DNA of 64,000 nucleotides from Paraburkholderia sp. UYCP14C (GCF_004197395.1 NZ_SELS01000032.1:27711-91710); one strand, 5' to 3'. Shown: positions 34,815 to 45,514, counted from the first letter of the stretch. The notes: generated from the sequence alone by a model not told the origin. Numbers and translations: made by a program.

Positions 34815-35567
34815 ATGGCAGTTACGATGCGTCAAATGCTGGAAGCAGGTGTCCACTTCGGTCACCAGACCCGGTTCTGGAACCCGAAGATGGCCCCCTT
34901 CATTTTCGGTCATCGCAACAAGATTCACATCATCAACCTCGAAAAGACGCTGCCGATGTACAACGACGCGCTGAAGTACGCGCGTCAGCTGGCATCGAAC
35001 CGCGGCACGATCCTGTTCGTCGGTACGAAGCGTCAATCGCGCGACACGATCGCCCAGGAAGCGCAACGCGCTGGTATGCCGTTCGTCAACGCGCGCTGGC
35101 TCGGCGGCATGCTGACCAACTTCAAGACGCTGAAGGTTTCGATCAAGCGCCTGAAGGACATGGAGGCAGCGCTGGAAGCCGGTGAAACCGAGCGCATGAG
35201 CAAGAAGGAAGCGCTGCTGTTCGAACGCGAAATGGCCAAGCTGCAGAAGTCGATCGGCGGCGTCAAGGACATGGGCGGCATTCCGGACGCGATCTTCGTG
35301 GTTGACGTCGGCTACCACAAGATTGCCGTGACCGAAGCGAACAAGCTCGGTATTCCGGTCATCGCCGTGGTCGATACGAACCACTCGCCGGAAGGTGTGG
35401 ACTATGTGATCCCGGGTAACGACGACGCCAGCAAGGCAGTCGCTCTGTACGCGGCAGGCGTGGCCGACGCGATCCTCGAAGGCCGTGCGAACGCGGTCAA
35501 CGAAGTGGTCCAGGCTGCACGTGGCGGCGACAGCGACGAGTTCGTCGAGGTCAACCCGGAAGCGTAA
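34815..35567 (+). CDS. rpsB: 30S ribosomal protein S2
   Basis: Small-subunit protein of 250 residues. Start ATG 34815 ([20 protein letters not shown]) after TGGAGAA at 34804-34810; the in-frame GTG at 34803 is inside that site. Signature segments: [47 protein letters not shown] and [11 protein letters not shown]. The following terminator hairpin probably lowers read-through into tsf. Confidence 0.98.
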   Translation: MAVTMRQMLEAGVHFGHQTRFWNPKMAPFIFGHRNKIHIINLEKTLPMYNDALKYARQLASNRGTILFVGTKRQSRDTIAQEAQRAGMPFVNARWLGGMLTNFKTLKVSIKRLKDMEAALEAGETERMSKKEALLFEREMAKLQKSIGGVKDMGGIPDAIFVVDVGYHKIAVTEANKLGIPVIAVVDTNHSPEGVDYVIPGNDDASKAVALYAAGVADAILEGRANAVNEVVQAARGGDSDEFVEVNPEA

Positions 35568-35587
35568 GGCTGCCCAGGGTCCGACAT

Positions 35588-35619
35588 AAAAGGGGGCTTT
35601 CTACAGGCCCCCTTTTTTT
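35588..35619 (+). terminator. Terminator/attenuator between rpsB and tsf
   Basis: AAAAGGGGGC (35588-35597) pairs with GCCCCCTTTT (35607-35616), loop of nine bases, followed by T-run. A strong intrinsic terminator inside the rpsB-tsf unit, which would let S2 be made in excess of EF-Ts unless tsf has its own promoter. Confidence 0.88.
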
Positions 35620-35785
35620 AAGTCGCGACGCCTGTAGCGGGTGTTGTAATAGGCATCTGGCAGAGTGCTCGAGACGACGCGGCGCGCGTCGCTCGCAAAA
35701 AATACGCGAAAACGCTGAAACGAATTCCTGCCGCCGGCATCGAAGTGCGGGCGGCGTGTGACAGACAGAACCCAAGGAGCAAATG

Positions 35786-36667
35786 ATGGCGGCAATTACC
35801 GCAAGCATGGTTGCAGAACTGCGCGCGAAGACCGACGCGCCGATGATGGAATGCAAGAAGGCGCTGACGGAGGCCGACGGCGATCTGGCGCGCGCTGAAG
35901 AACTGCTGCGCGTGAAGCTCGGCAACAAGGCCAGCAAGGCGGCATCGCGCGTGACGGCTGAAGGCGTCGTCGCATCGTTCATCAACGGCAACGCTGGTTC
36001 GCTCGTCGAGCTGAACTGCGAAACCGACTTCGTCTCGAAGAACGACGACTTCCTCGCGTTCTCGAAAAAGATCGCCGAGCTCGTCGCCACGCAGAACCCG
36101 GCTGACGTCGCCGCGCTGTCGGCTCTACCGCTCGACGGCCAGACCGTCGACGCAGTGCGCCTCGCGCTGGTCGGCAAGATCGGTGAAAACCTGTCGATCC
36201 GCCGTTTCGTGCGCTTCGACACCGCGAACAAGCTGGCGGCGTACCTGCACGGCACGCGCATCGGCGTGCTGGTCGAGTACACCGGCGCGGACGAGCAGGT
36301 CGGCAAGGACGTGGCAATGCACATCGCCGCGATGAAGCCGGTTTCGCTGTCGTCGGACGACGTGCCGGCAGATCTGATCGCCAAGGAGCGCAGCATCGCT
36401 GAACAGAAGGCTGCCGAATCGGGCAAGCCGGCTGAAATCGTCGCGAAGATGGTCGACGGCAGCGTGCAGAAGTATCTGAAGGAAGTGTCGCTGCTGAACC
36501 AGACGTTCGTTAAGAACGACAAGCAGACGATCGAGCAGATGCTGAAGGCGGCCAGCTCGAGCGTGCAGAAGTTCGCACTGTTCGTGGTCGGCGAAGGCAT
36601 CGAGAAGAAGCAGGACGACTTCGCTGCGGAAGTGGCCGCTCAGGTCGCTGCTGCAAAGCAACAATAA
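35786..36667 (+). CDS. tsf: Translation elongation factor Ts
   Basis: Nucleotide-exchange factor for EF-Tu, 293 residues. Two adjacent ATGs are possible (35783, 35786); I choose 35786 ([20 protein letters not shown]) because AAGGAG at 35773-35778 stands seven bases before it. N-terminal UBA-like domain [22 protein letters not shown]-Tu contact motif [13 protein letters not shown] at ~residue 76; C-terminal [17 protein letters not shown]. Located between rpsB and pyrH as in most bacteria. Confidence 0.97.
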   Translation: MAAITASMVAELRAKTDAPMMECKKALTEADGDLARAEELLRVKLGNKASKAASRVTAEGVVASFINGNAGSLVELNCETDFVSKNDDFLAFSKKIAELVATQNPADVAALSALPLDGQTVDAVRLALVGKIGENLSIRRFVRFDTANKLAAYLHGTRIGVLVEYTGADEQVGKDVAMHIAAMKPVSLSSDDVPADLIAKERSIAEQKAAESGKPAEIVAKMVDGSVQKYLKEVSLLNQTFVKNDKQTIEQMLKAASSSVQKFALFVVGEGIEKKQDDFAAEVAAQVAAAKQQ

Positions 36668-36702
36668 GCGTTACCTAAGCTTCACAGCCGTACCGTTTGG
36701 AC

Positions 36703-36803
36703 CCGCGGCGAGGCAAGACCTCGCCGCGGTCGGCAGCACCGCAAGGCCGCGCACGGGTTGACCCTCGCCGCGCGGCCGCCGCTGGCGAACTCGAGGGTTC
36801 GCC
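36703..36803 (+). repeat. Two perfect hairpins in the tsf-pyrH spacer
   Basis: CCGCGGCGAGG (36703-36713) pairs with CCTCGCCGCGG (36719-36729), loop CAAGA; GGCGAAC (36784-36790) pairs with GTTCGCC (36797-36803), loop TCGAGG. Neither is followed by T-runs. They may be RNA stability elements between the tsf and pyrH coding regions. Confidence 0.55.
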
Positions 36804-36889
36804 AATTTGGCGGCGCTTGCCCGAATCAGCATTTCACCCCTACATTAGTCCCTTGTTGTTGCCCTGTTCTGCGCGATCTGGATACCCCT

Positions 36890-37603
36890 ATGCCCACTGC
36901 CTATAAACGCGTCCTGCTCAAACTCTCCGGTGAAGCTCTGATGGGCGACGATGCCTTTGGCATCAATCGCGCGACCATCGAACGAATGGTGGCGGACGTG
37001 GCCGAAGTGGTCCGTCTCGGAACGCAGCTGGCCGTGGTGATCGGCGGCGGCAATATTTTCCGCGGCGTCGCGGGCGGCGCGGCGGGTATGGACCGTGCGA
37101 CGGCCGACTACATGGGTATGCTCGCCACGATGATGAACGCGCTGGCGCTGCAGGACGCGATGCGCCACGCCGGCATCGAGGCGCGCGTGCAATCGGCTTT
37201 GCGCATGGACCAGGTCGTCGAGCCGTACATCCGGCCGCGCGCGATCCGCCAGCTCGAGGAAGGCAAGGTCGTGATCTTCGCGGCCGGCACCGGCAACCCG
37301 TTCTTCACGACTGATACCGCGGCTGCATTGCGCGGCTCGGAAATCGGCGCGGAAGTGGTGCTGAAGGCGACCAAGGTTGACGGCGTCTATTCGGCCGATC
37401 CGAAGAAGGACTCGAGCGCGACCCGTTACACCACGATCAGCTTCGACGAGGCAATCGGCCGCAATCTGCAGGTGATGGACGCGACGGCTTTTGCGCTGTG
37501 CCGCGACCAGAAGCTGCCGATCCGCGTGTTTTCGATCGTCAAACCCGGTGCGCTCAAGCGCATCGTGCTAGGTGAGGACGAGGGCACCCTCGTCCACGTG
37601 TAA
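36890..37603 (+). CDS. pyrH: UMP kinase
   Basis: Amino-acid-kinase-fold enzyme, 237 residues, phosphorylating UMP to UDP; hexameric and usually GTP-activated/UTP-inhibited. Start ATG 36890 ([20 protein letters not shown]). Motifs: [20 protein letters not shown], the UMP-binding [18 protein letters not shown], and [12 protein letters not shown]. An in-frame extension to 36758 covers the hairpin-rich spacer and is not coding. In the conserved rpsB-tsf-pyrH-frr order. Confidence 0.97.
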   Translation: MPTAYKRVLLKLSGEALMGDDAFGINRATIERMVADVAEVVRLGTQLAVVIGGGNIFRGVAGGAAGMDRATADYMGMLATMMNALALQDAMRHAGIEARVQSALRMDQVVEPYIRPRAIRQLEEGKVVIFAAGTGNPFFTTDTAAALRGSEIGAEVVLKATKVDGVYSADPKKDSSATRYTTISFDEAIGRNLQVMDATAFALCRDQKLPIRVFSIVKPGALKRIVLGEDEGTLVHV

Positions 37604-37700
37604 ACTTCGTTTACATTACGTGGGCTTTGACGCGAGCCCGGGCCGCCGCATCGCGGGTGCCGGGCGGCTCGCACCGTTTTGAAGGTTCGGAGGTTTAAAA

Positions 37701-38261
37701 ATGTCTGTGGCTGATATCAGGAAGGGCGCTGAACAGAAGATGCAGCGCTCCATCGACGCGTTCAAGAACGACCTGTCGAAGATCCGCACGGGCCGTGCGC
37801 ACACGGGCCTGCTCGATCATATCCAGTGCGACTATTACGGCTCGCCGGTGCCGATTTCGCAGGTCGCGAACCTGACGCTGATCGACGCGCGCACGATCGG
37901 CGTGCAGCCGTGGGAAAAGAAGATGGTCCAGGTCGTCGAAAAGGCGATCCGCGAGTCGGACCTCGGTCTGAACCCGGCCACGCACGGCGACGTGATCCGA
38001 GTGCCGATGCCCGCGCTGACCGAAGAGCGCCGCCGCGAGCTGACCAAGGTCGTGCGTAGCGAAGCCGAAACGGCCAAGGTGGCCGTGCGCAATCTGCGCC
38101 GCGACGCCAACGAGCAACTGAAGAAGCTCGTCAAGGACAAGGAAATCTCGGAAGACGACGAACGTCGAGCCGGCGACGACGTCCAGAAGCTGACGGACAA
38201 GTTCGTCGCTGAAATCGACAAGCTCGTCACGACGAAAGAAGCCGAGATCATGACGGTCTGA
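37701..38261 (+). CDS. frr: Ribosome recycling factor
   Basis: 186-residue factor that, with EF-G, splits post-termination ribosomes. Start ATG 37701 preceded by GGAGG (37689-37693). Recognised by [47 protein letters not shown] and the C-terminal helix region [19 protein letters not shown]. It has the usual RRF length (185-186) and lies 97 bases after pyrH. Confidence 0.98.
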   Translation: MSVADIRKGAEQKMQRSIDAFKNDLSKIRTGRAHTGLLDHIQCDYYGSPVPISQVANLTLIDARTIGVQPWEKKMVQVVEKAIRESDLGLNPATHGDVIRVPMPALTEERRRELTKVVRSEAETAKVAVRNLRRDANEQLKKLVKDKEISEDDERRAGDDVQKLTDKFVAEIDKLVTTKEAEIMTV

Positions 38262-38323
38262 CGCCGTTCGGCTCAGCACCTTCTGATTTCCACTTCTTTA
38301 CTGGCATTACTGTCCCGACGGCC

Positions 38324-39106
38324 ATGACCTATACCAGCTCAACCGTGCGCGTGCCTGAAGTCGCCGCGGTGCCGCGACATATCGCGATCATCATGGATGG
38401 CAACGGCCGTTGGGCCACCCAGCGGCGTCTGCCGCGCGTGGCGGGCCATACGCGCGGCGTCGACGCGGTGCGGGCGGCCGTCGAGGCGTGCGCGCGGCAG
38501 GGCGTCGAATATCTGACGCTGTTCGCGTTCAGCTCGGAGAACTGGCGCCGTCCGAACGAGGAGGTGTCGTTCCTGATGCGCCTGTTCGTCACCGCGCTCG
38601 AGCGCGAGATCGGCAAGCTGCACGCGAACGGTATCCGTTTGCGCGTGGTCGGCGATCTCGAGCGTTTCGACGACAAGATCCGCGACCTGATCAAGCGCGC
38701 GGAAACCAAGACCGCTCGCAATACCCGTCTTACGCTGACCATCGCCGCGAACTACGGCGGCCGCTGGGACATCATGCAGGCCACCCGCAAGCTCGTCGAG
38801 CAGGCGGCGGCGACCGGCAAGCCGGTCGAGGTCAGCGAGGACGCGTTCGCCGAGCATCTGTCGATGGCTTACGCGCCCGAACCCGACCTGTTCATCCGCA
38901 CCGGCGGCGAGCGTCGCGTCAGCAACTTCCTGCTGTGGCAACTCGCCTACACCGAGTTCTATTTCACCGACACGTTCTGGCCGGATTTCGACGCCGACGC
39001 GCTCGGTCACGCCATCGCTTCGTACGCCGAGCGGGAACGCCGCTTCGGCCGCACCAGTGCTCAGCTCGAGCCGCAATCGCAGAACGTCGATTCGCTTCCA
39101 TGCTAA
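38324..39106 (+). CDS. uppS: Isoprenyl transferase (undecaprenyl diphosphate synthase)
   Basis: cis-Prenyltransferase of 260 residues that condenses eight IPP onto farnesyl-PP to make the C55 carrier lipid of cell-wall synthesis. Active-site motif [10 protein letters not shown] with catalytic D25; further conserved [14 protein letters not shown] and the C-terminal [19 protein letters not shown], which binds the pyrophosphates. Its last seven bases overlap the cdsA start. Start of the lipid/envelope series. Confidence 0.96.
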   Translation: MTYTSSTVRVPEVAAVPRHIAIIMDGNGRWATQRRLPRVAGHTRGVDAVRAAVEACARQGVEYLTLFAFSSENWRRPNEEVSFLMRLFVTALEREIGKLHANGIRLRVVGDLERFDDKIRDLIKRAETKTARNTRLTLTIAANYGGRWDIMQATRKLVEQAAATGKPVEVSEDAFAEHLSMAYAPEPDLFIRTGGERRVSNFLLWQLAYTEFYFTDTFWPDFDADALGHAIASYAERERRFGRTSAQLEPQSQNVDSLPC

Positions 39107-39921
39107 AGACCCGTGTCATCACGGCGATCGTGCTACTGGCAGTGTTCCTGCCTGTCACGCTGTTCGCGCCTGTCGGCGCGTTCGGCGCGCTGATCGCTTT
39201 CGTCGTTGTGTTCGCCGCGTGGGAATGGGCGCGCCTGCTGAAGCTCGGCGGCGCGGGGCCGGTGCTGTACGCGCTCGTCGCGGCGCTCGGGCTCGTCGCC
39301 AGCACGCGCGTGGGGGTCGGCACCGAGCATGCGCGGCCATTCTTCCAGGCAGCGGCGATTTTCTGGGTGATCGCGGGCCCGTTCGTGCTGCTACGCAAGC
39401 CCGTGCTCGCGCAGGGCGCGTGGCGCGCCTTTCTTTTTGTTGCCGGGATCGTCGGTTTCATCGCGTGCTGGCATGCTCTCGTCGCCGCGCGCATGCAAGG
39501 CGTGCCGTTCGTGCTGTCGCTGCTGCTATTGGTATGGCTCGCCGATATCGGCGCATACTTCTCGGGGAAAGCATTTGGCAAGCACAAGCTGGCACCCGCC
39601 ATCAGTCCGGGTAAAACCTGGGAGGGCGCGATCGGCGGCTGGCTGCTGGTCATGATCGTCGCGGCGGCGGCGGTCTTTTTGCACGCGTTCGAGCCGACCC
39701 TGTATTCTGCGCTGCTGGCGCAACTGGGCGCGCTGCGCACGGTGCTCGCGCTGACCCTGCTGGTGGTTTTCAGCGTGGTCGGTGATCTGTTCGAATCGAT
39801 GATGAAACGCCAGGCCGGCGTCAAAGACTCGAGCGGCCTGTTGCCGGGGCACGGCGGCGTGCTCGATCGCATCGACGCGTTGCTGCCGGTGCTGCCGCTC
39901 GCCATGCTGCTGCTCGGCTAG
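39100..39921 (+). CDS. cdsA: Phosphatidate cytidylyltransferase (CDP-diglyceride synthase)
   Basis: Integral membrane enzyme of 273 residues forming CDP-diacylglycerol from CTP and phosphatidate. Start ATG 39100 ([20 protein letters not shown]) overlapping uppS by seven bases. About eight hydrophobic helices. The family signature is near the C-terminus: [20 protein letters not shown] followed by GVLDRID. The overlap suggests translational coupling with uppS, and dxr follows after ten bases. Confidence 0.96.
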   Translation: MLKTRVITAIVLLAVFLPVTLFAPVGAFGALIAFVVVFAAWEWARLLKLGGAGPVLYALVAALGLVASTRVGVGTEHARPFFQAAAIFWVIAGPFVLLRKPVLAQGAWRAFLFVAGIVGFIACWHALVAARMQGVPFVLSLLLLVWLADIGAYFSGKAFGKHKLAPAISPGKTWEGAIGGWLLVMIVAAAAVFLHAFEPTLYSALLAQLGALRTVLALTLLVVFSVVGDLFESMMKRQAGVKDSSGLLPGHGGVLDRIDALLPVLPLAMLLLG

Positions 39922-39931
39922 AGAAAGAGAT

Positions 39932-41137
39932 ATGCAAAAACGTCTGACATTGCTCGGTTCCACGGGCTCGATTGGAGACAGTACGCTCGACGTGGTCGCG
40001 CGCCATCCCGAGCGTTTTTCGATTTATGCGCTGAGCGCGCATCGCAACGGCGACAAGCTCGTCGAGCAATGCCTGCGCTTTGCGCCCGAAGTCGCGGTGG
40101 TCGGCGACGCCGACACGGCCGCGAAGGTCGCCGCGAAGCTGCGCGACGCGGGTAGCAAGACCGAGGTCACGTACGGGCCGCAGGCGCTCGTCGACGTCGC
40201 GAAGAGCGAAGGTTGCGACACGGTGGTCGCGGCGATCGTCGGCGCGGCCGGTCTCGCGCCGAGCCTTGCCGCGGCGCGCTCCGGCAAGCGCATCCTGCTC
40301 GCGAACAAGGAAGCGCTGGTGATGTCCGGCGCGATCTTCATGGACGCGGTGCGCGACAACGGCGCGGTGCTGCTTCCGGTCGACAGCGAACACAACGCGA
40401 TCTTCCAATGCCTGCCGCGCGAAGCATCGCTGCATGGCGGCGTCGCCAAGATCATCCTGACCGCCTCGGGCGGCCCGTTCCGCACACGCGAACCGGCCAC
40501 GCTCGTCGACGTGACGCCTGACGAAGCCTGCAAGCATCCGAACTGGGTGATGGGCCGCAAGATCTCGGTCGACTCGGCCACGATGATGAACAAGGGCCTC
40601 GAGGTGATCGAGGCGCATTGGCTGTTCAACCTGCCCGGCGAGCGCATCGACGTGCTGATTCATCCGCAGAGCGTGATCCATTCGCTGGTGTCGTACGCGG
40701 ACGGCTCGGTGCTCGCGCAGCTCGGCAACCCCGACATGCGCACGCCGATCGCGCACGCACTCGCGTTTCCGGATCGCGTCGACTCCGGCGTCGCACAGCT
40801 CGATCTCGCGGAGATTGCGTCGCTGTCGTTCGAAAAACCCGATTACGCGCGCTTCCCGTGCCTCGCGCTCGCCATGAAGGCGCTTGCCGAAGGCGGCGTC
40901 GCGAGCGCGGCGCTGAACGCGGCAAACGAGATCGCGGTGGAGGCGTTCCTCGCGCGGCGCATCGGCTTCATGGCGATCGCCCAGGTGGTCGACTCGGTGC
41001 TGAACGCGTTGCCGAACCGCAGCGCGCATGCGCTCGACGACGTCATCGAAGCGGACGCCGCCGCGCGTCGCGCCGCGACCGAATTCATCGCGCGTCTGCC
41101 CGACGGCGCCCGTCGTACGGAACGCGCCGTCCAGTGA
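39932..41137 (+). CDS. dxr: 1-deoxy-D-xylulose 5-phosphate reductoisomerase
   Basis: NADPH- and metal-dependent enzyme of 401 residues converting DXP to MEP, the committed step of the non-mevalonate isoprenoid pathway feeding uppS. NADPH motif [16 protein letters not shown] at the N-terminus; [11 protein letters not shown]; metal-binding [16 protein letters not shown]; substrate region [10 protein letters not shown] and [19 protein letters not shown]. All expected motifs are intact. Confidence 0.98.
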   Translation: MQKRLTLLGSTGSIGDSTLDVVARHPERFSIYALSAHRNGDKLVEQCLRFAPEVAVVGDADTAAKVAAKLRDAGSKTEVTYGPQALVDVAKSEGCDTVVAAIVGAAGLAPSLAAARSGKRILLANKEALVMSGAIFMDAVRDNGAVLLPVDSEHNAIFQCLPREASLHGGVAKIILTASGGPFRTREPATLVDVTPDEACKHPNWVMGRKISVDSATMMNKGLEVIEAHWLFNLPGERIDVLIHPQSVIHSLVSYADGSVLAQLGNPDMRTPIAHALAFPDRVDSGVAQLDLAEIASLSFEKPDYARFPCLALAMKALAEGGVASAALNAANEIAVEAFLARRIGFMAIAQVVDSVLNALPNRSAHALDDVIEADAAARRAATEFIARLPDGARRTERAVQ

Positions 41138-41144
41138 GGCGCTT

Positions 41145-42539
41145 ATGAATCTGCTGATCGAACTGCTCGCTTTCGCGGTTGCGATTGGCGTACTCGTGGT
41201 GGTCCACGAGTACGGGCACTACAGCGTCGCGCGTCTATGCGGCGTGAAGGTGCTGCGCTTTTCGATCGGCTTCGGCAAGCCGCTCGTTCAGTGGGTCAGT
41301 CCGAAGACGGGCACCGAGTGGACGATTGCCGCGCTGCCGCTCGGCGGCTACGTGAAAATGCTCGACGAGCGCGAGGCCGGCCCCGGCTCGATTCCCGACG
41401 CGGATCTGCCGCATGCGTTCAATCGCCAGTCGGTGTGGCGACGCTTCGCGATCGTCGCGGCCGGTCCGGTCGCGAATTTCCTGCTTGCGATCGTGCTGTT
41501 CGCGCTCGTCTTCGCGACGGGCGTCACAGAACCGGCGGCCGTCATCGCGACGCCCGCGCCGAACACGCCGGCCGCGCTGGCGGGTTTCGAGGGCGGCGAG
41601 ACGATCGTCGGTGTGCGCACCGGCCATAGCGACGAGACCGAGCCGGTGCGATCGTGGTCGGATCTGCGCTGGAAGCTGCTCGGCGCCGCGTTCGATCAGC
41701 AGCGCATCGTGCTCAGTGCAAAAGACGCGCACGGCACCTCCGATTTTCCGATGGACCTGCGCGGCCTCGGCGAGAAAGACGTCGACGACGATCTGATGTC
41801 GCACCTAGGCTTCGAACCGGGTGGCGGCAAGCTGACGGTGGCGGGCGTGCAGGCGGGCAGCGCCGCGCAGAAGGCGGGCCTCGTCGCGGGCGACCGGCTG
41901 CGTGCGATCAACGGCGCGCCGACCGATAACGCCGCGGCCTTCATCGCCTACGTAAAATCGCACGCCGGCGTGCCGGTCACGCTGCGGGTAGAGCGCGGCG
42001 GCCAGGGCGGGCACGCGGCGGGCACGCTCGAAGAGATCACGATCGTGCCGCAACTGCAGCGCGATGCGGCGAGCGGGCAGCAGATCGGCCGCATCGGCGC
42101 GGAGCTGGCGACCCAGGTGCCGTCGATCGACGTGCGCTATGGGCCGGTCGAAAGCCTGCGCCTCGGCGCGCGCCGCACGTGGGACCTCGCGGTGTACTCG
42201 GTGCGGATGTTCGGACGCATGATCGTCGGCGAGGCATCGCTGAAGAACCTGTCCGGTCCGGTGACGATCGCCGACTACGCGGGAAAGAGCGCACGTCTGG
42301 GTCCTGCTGCGTTTCTGTCGTTCCTGGCCCTTGTCAGCATTAGCCTCGGCGTGCTGAACCTGCTACCAATTCCGGTATTGGACGGGGGGCATCTGTTATA
42401 TTACTTGGTTGAAGCTGTGACCGGTAAAGTTGTCTCCGATCGCTGGCAACTCGTTTTTCAGAGGGCGGGCCTTGCCTGCATCGTCGCGTTGTCGGCGATT
42501 GCGCTGTTCAACGATCTGGCTCGTTTAATCCATTTTTAA
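41145..42539 (+). CDS. rseP: RIP zinc metalloprotease RseP
   Basis: Site-2-type intramembrane protease of 464 residues; in E. coli it cleaves anti-sigma factor RseA to release sigma-E. Start ATG 41145, seven bases after dxr. Zinc motif HEYGH (H21, E22, H25) in the first helix; two PDZ domains in the periplasmic middle part (the second around KLTVAGVQAGSAAQKAGLVA); C-terminal helix with the third ligand D413 in NLLPIPVLDGGHLL. Directly upstream of bamA, as in most proteobacteria. Confidence 0.97.
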   Translation: MNLLIELLAFAVAIGVLVVVHEYGHYSVARLCGVKVLRFSIGFGKPLVQWVSPKTGTEWTIAALPLGGYVKMLDEREAGPGSIPDADLPHAFNRQSVWRRFAIVAAGPVANFLLAIVLFALVFATGVTEPAAVIATPAPNTPAALAGFEGGETIVGVRTGHSDETEPVRSWSDLRWKLLGAAFDQQRIVLSAKDAHGTSDFPMDLRGLGEKDVDDDLMSHLGFEPGGGKLTVAGVQAGSAAQKAGLVAGDRLRAINGAPTDNAAAFIAYVKSHAGVPVTLRVERGGQGGHAAGTLEEITIVPQLQRDAASGQQIGRIGAELATQVPSIDVRYGPVESLRLGARRTWDLAVYSVRMFGRMIVGEASLKNLSGPVTIADYAGKSARLGPAAFLSFLALVSISLGVLNLLPIPVLDGGHLLYYLVEAVTGKVVSDRWQLVFQRAGLACIVALSAIALFNDLARLIHF

Positions 42540-42606
42540 AGTGTCCGGCGGCGTTCTCGAGGGCGGCCGCCAGGCCTGATGCAGCTATACACACTGGGGA
42601 AGCACG

Positions 42607-44919
42607 TTGTTCAAACCTCATCGCTTAGGTCCAAAGACGGTTATAGCCGCGGCGTTCGCCGCGCATGGGCTGGTTGCTCACGCAACGACGCCCTTCGTGG
42701 TGCAAGACATTCGCATTGAGGGATTGCAACGCGTCGAACCGGGTACCGTGTTCGCGTACCTGCCCATCAAGCAAGGCGATACCTTCTCCGACGACAAGGC
42801 GTCCGAAGCGATTCGCGCGCTGTACGCGACGGGCTTCTTCAACGACGTCAAGATCGCGACCGAAGGCAACGTGGTGATCGTGCAGGTGCAGGAACGTCCG
42901 GCCATTGGCACGATCGACTTCGCCGGCATCCACGAGTTCGAGAAAGACAACCTGATCAAGGCGCTGCGCGCGGTCGGGCTTTCGCAAGGCCGCTACTACG
43001 ACAAGGCGCTCGTCGACAAGGCCGAGCAGGAACTGAAGCGTCAATATCTGACGCGCGGCTTCTACGCGGCCGAAGTCACTACCACGATCACGCCGATCGA
43101 CCGCAACCGCGTCGGCATCCTGTTCTCGGTGGCCGAAGGTCCGAGCGCGAAGATCCGCCAGATCAACTTCATCGGCAACAACACGTTCAGCACCGGCACG
43201 CTGCGTGACGAAATGCAGCTGTCCACGCCGAACTGGTTCTCGTGGTACACGAAGAACGACCTGTACGCGAAAGACAAGCTCACCGGCGACCTCGAGAACG
43301 TCCGCTCGTACTACCTGAACCGCGGCTACCTCGAGTTCAGCATCGAATCGACCCAGGTGTCGATTTCGCCGGACAAGAAGGACATGTACCTGACGGTCAC
43401 GCTGCATGAAGGCCAGCCGTACACGATTTCGAATATCCGCCTCGCCGGCAATCTGCTCGACCGTGAAGCGGAGCTCAAGAAGCTGATCAAGATCAAGCCG
43501 GGCGACCGCTTCTCGGCCGAAAAGCTGCAGGCCACCACGAAGGCGATCGTCGACAAGCTCGGCGAGTACGGTTACGCATTCGCGACCGTCAACGCGCAGC
43601 CGCAGATCGACCAGAACAACCACACGGTCGATCTGACGCTGCAGGTCGACCCGAGCCGCCGCGTGTACGTGCGCCGCATCAACGTGGTCGGCAACACGCG
43701 CACGCGCGACGAAGTGGTGCGCCGTGAAATGCGCCAGCTCGAAAGCTCGTGGTTCGATTCGAACCGCCTCGCGCTGTCGAAAGACCGTATCAACCGTCTC
43801 GGCTACTTCACCGACGTCGACGTGACCACCATTCCCGTGGAAGGCACGCCCGACCAGGTCGACATCGACGTGAAGGTCGCCGAAAAGCCGACCGGCGCGA
43901 TCACGCTCGGCGCGGGCTTCTCGTCGACGGACAAGGTGGTGCTGTCGGCGGGTATCTCGCAGGACAACGTGTTCGGCTCCGGCACGAGCCTGTCGGTCAA
44001 CGTGAACACCGCGAAGACGTACCGTACGCTGACGGTTACCCAGGTCGACCCGTACTTCACGGTGGACGGCATCAAGCGGATCACCGACGTCTACTACCGC
44101 ACGTACCAGCCGCTGTACTACTCGACGGATTCGAGCTTCAAGATCGTCACGTTGGGCGGCGATCTGAAGTTCGGCATCCCGTTCTCCGAAGTCGATACCG
44201 TGTACTTCGGCGTCGGCTTCGAGCAGAACCAGCTCGACATCGACTCGAACACGCCGGCCTCGTACGTACAGTACGTACAGGACTTTGGTCGCGTATCGAA
44301 CAACGTGCCGCTCACGGTGGGTTGGTCGCGCGACGCGCGTGACAGCGCACTGGTACCGAGCCGTGGCTACTTCGCGCAGGCGAACGCCGAGTACGGCACG
44401 CCGGTCGGCGGCACGCAGTACTACAAGGCCGACATCAACGCGCAGTACTATTACTCGTTCGCGCGCGGCTTTGTGCTGGGCTTCAACTTCCAGGGTGGCT
44501 ACGGTAATGGCCTGGCTGGCAAGCCTTACCCGATTTTCAAGAACTACTTCGCCGGTGGTATCGGTTCGGTGCGTGGCTACGAGCCGAGCTCGCTGGGTCC
44601 GCGTGATGCGAAAACAGGTGACCCAATCGGCGGTTCGAAGCTGCTGGTCGGAAATATCGAGTTGACGTTCCCGCTGCCGGGCACTGGCTATGATCGGACC
44701 TTGCGCGTGTTCACGTTCCTGGACGCTGGTAACGTGTGGGCCGACGCCAGTGCGGGCGCTACGTCCATCGGCTCGAACGGCCTGCGTTACGGCTACGGTG
44801 TCGGTCTCGCGTGGATCTCGCCGATCGGCCCGCTCAAGTTGAGCCTTGGCTTCCCGCTCGTCAAGCACACTGGCGACCAGTATCAGAAGTTCCAGTTCCA
44901 GATCGGGACGGCGTTCTGA
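42607..44919 (+). CDS. bamA: Outer membrane protein assembly factor BamA
   Basis: Omp85 protein of 770 residues, the core of the BAM complex that inserts beta-barrels into the outer membrane. TTG start at 42607 (MFKPHRLGPKTV), with GGGGAAG about seven bases upstream. A signal peptide of ~26 residues ends at AHGLVAHA. Five POTRA domains follow (FVVQDIRIEGLQRVEPGTVF onward to ~residue 420), then a 16-stranded barrel with the SVRGYEPSSLGPRD loop motif and a terminal aromatic (QFQIGTAF). The barrel end has the Phe expected for BAM substrates. Confidence 0.97.
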   Translation: MFKPHRLGPKTVIAAAFAAHGLVAHATTPFVVQDIRIEGLQRVEPGTVFAYLPIKQGDTFSDDKASEAIRALYATGFFNDVKIATEGNVVIVQVQERPAIGTIDFAGIHEFEKDNLIKALRAVGLSQGRYYDKALVDKAEQELKRQYLTRGFYAAEVTTTITPIDRNRVGILFSVAEGPSAKIRQINFIGNNTFSTGTLRDEMQLSTPNWFSWYTKNDLYAKDKLTGDLENVRSYYLNRGYLEFSIESTQVSISPDKKDMYLTVTLHEGQPYTISNIRLAGNLLDREAELKKLIKIKPGDRFSAEKLQATTKAIVDKLGEYGYAFATVNAQPQIDQNNHTVDLTLQVDPSRRVYVRRINVVGNTRTRDEVVRREMRQLESSWFDSNRLALSKDRINRLGYFTDVDVTTIPVEGTPDQVDIDVKVAEKPTGAITLGAGFSSTDKVVLSAGISQDNVFGSGTSLSVNVNTAKTYRTLTVTQVDPYFTVDGIKRITDVYYRTYQPLYYSTDSSFKIVTLGGDLKFGIPFSEVDTVYFGVGFEQNQLDIDSNTPASYVQYVQDFGRVSNNVPLTVGWSRDARDSALVPSRGYFAQANAEYGTPVGGTQYYKADINAQYYYSFARGFVLGFNFQGGYGNGLAGKPYPIFKNYFAGGIGSVRGYEPSSLGPRDAKTGDPIGGSKLLVGNIELTFPLPGTGYDRTLRVFTFLDAGNVWADASAGATSIGSNGLRYGYGVGLAWISPIGPLKLSLGFPLVKHTGDQYQKFQFQIGTAF

Positions 44920-44986
44920 TCGGGCGGTGGGCGCTCCCGGCGGCTGGCTGCGGCGGCGGGTGCGGCCAAACTACAGTATCGAGAGG

Positions 44987-45514
44987 ATGACTTTGCTAAC
45001 CGGTATGTTTTCGAAACGTGTAGCGTGCGCACTGGCGCTGGCAATGACCCTCGGGGTCGGGATGGCGCACGCGCAGGAGGCGAGGATCGCCGCGGTGAAT
45101 TCCGACCGCATCCTGCGCGAATCGGCGGCGGCGAAAGCCGCGCAGCTGAAGCTCGAGGCCGAATTCGCAAAGCGCGACAAGGATCTTGCCGACATGGCGC
45201 AAAAGCTCAAGTCGATGTCCGATGCGCTCGACAAGAATGGCGCGACAATGTCGGCGACCGATCGCGCGCAGAAGCAGCGCGACCTGTCCCAGCTCGACTC
45301 GGATTTCCAGCGCAAGCAGCGTGAGTTCCGCGAAGACCTGAACCAGCGCCGCAACGAAGAGCTCGCGGCGGTGCTCGATCGCGCGAACAAGGTCATCAAG
45401 CAGATCGCCGAAACCCAGCACTACGATCTGATCGTGCAGGAAGCGGTGTACGTGAGCCCGCGCATCGATATCACCGACCAGGTGCTGAAGGCGCTGGCCG
45501 CGTCGGGCAACTAA
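44987..45514 (+). CDS. OmpH/Skp family periplasmic chaperone
   Basis: Periplasmic holdase of about 175 residues that carries unfolded outer-membrane proteins to BAM. Signal peptide followed by a cut after MTLGVGMAHA; the mature part begins QEARIAAVNSDRILRESAA and is largely helical coiled coil (ELKQRLR-like heptads through DSDFQRKQREFREDLNQRRN). Start is uncertain: GAGAGG touches ATG 44987, is six bases from an in-frame TTG at 44993, and is 18 bases from ATG 45005. Position bamA-skp-lpxD is conserved. Confidence 0.92.
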   Translation: MTLLTGMFSKRVACALALAMTLGVGMAHAQEARIAAVNSDRILRESAAAKAAQLKLEAEFAKRDKDLADMAQKLKSMSDALDKNGATMSATDRAQKQRDLSQLDSDFQRKQREFREDLNQRRNEELAAVLDRANKVIKQIAETQHYDLIVQEAVYVSPRIDITDQVLKALAASGN

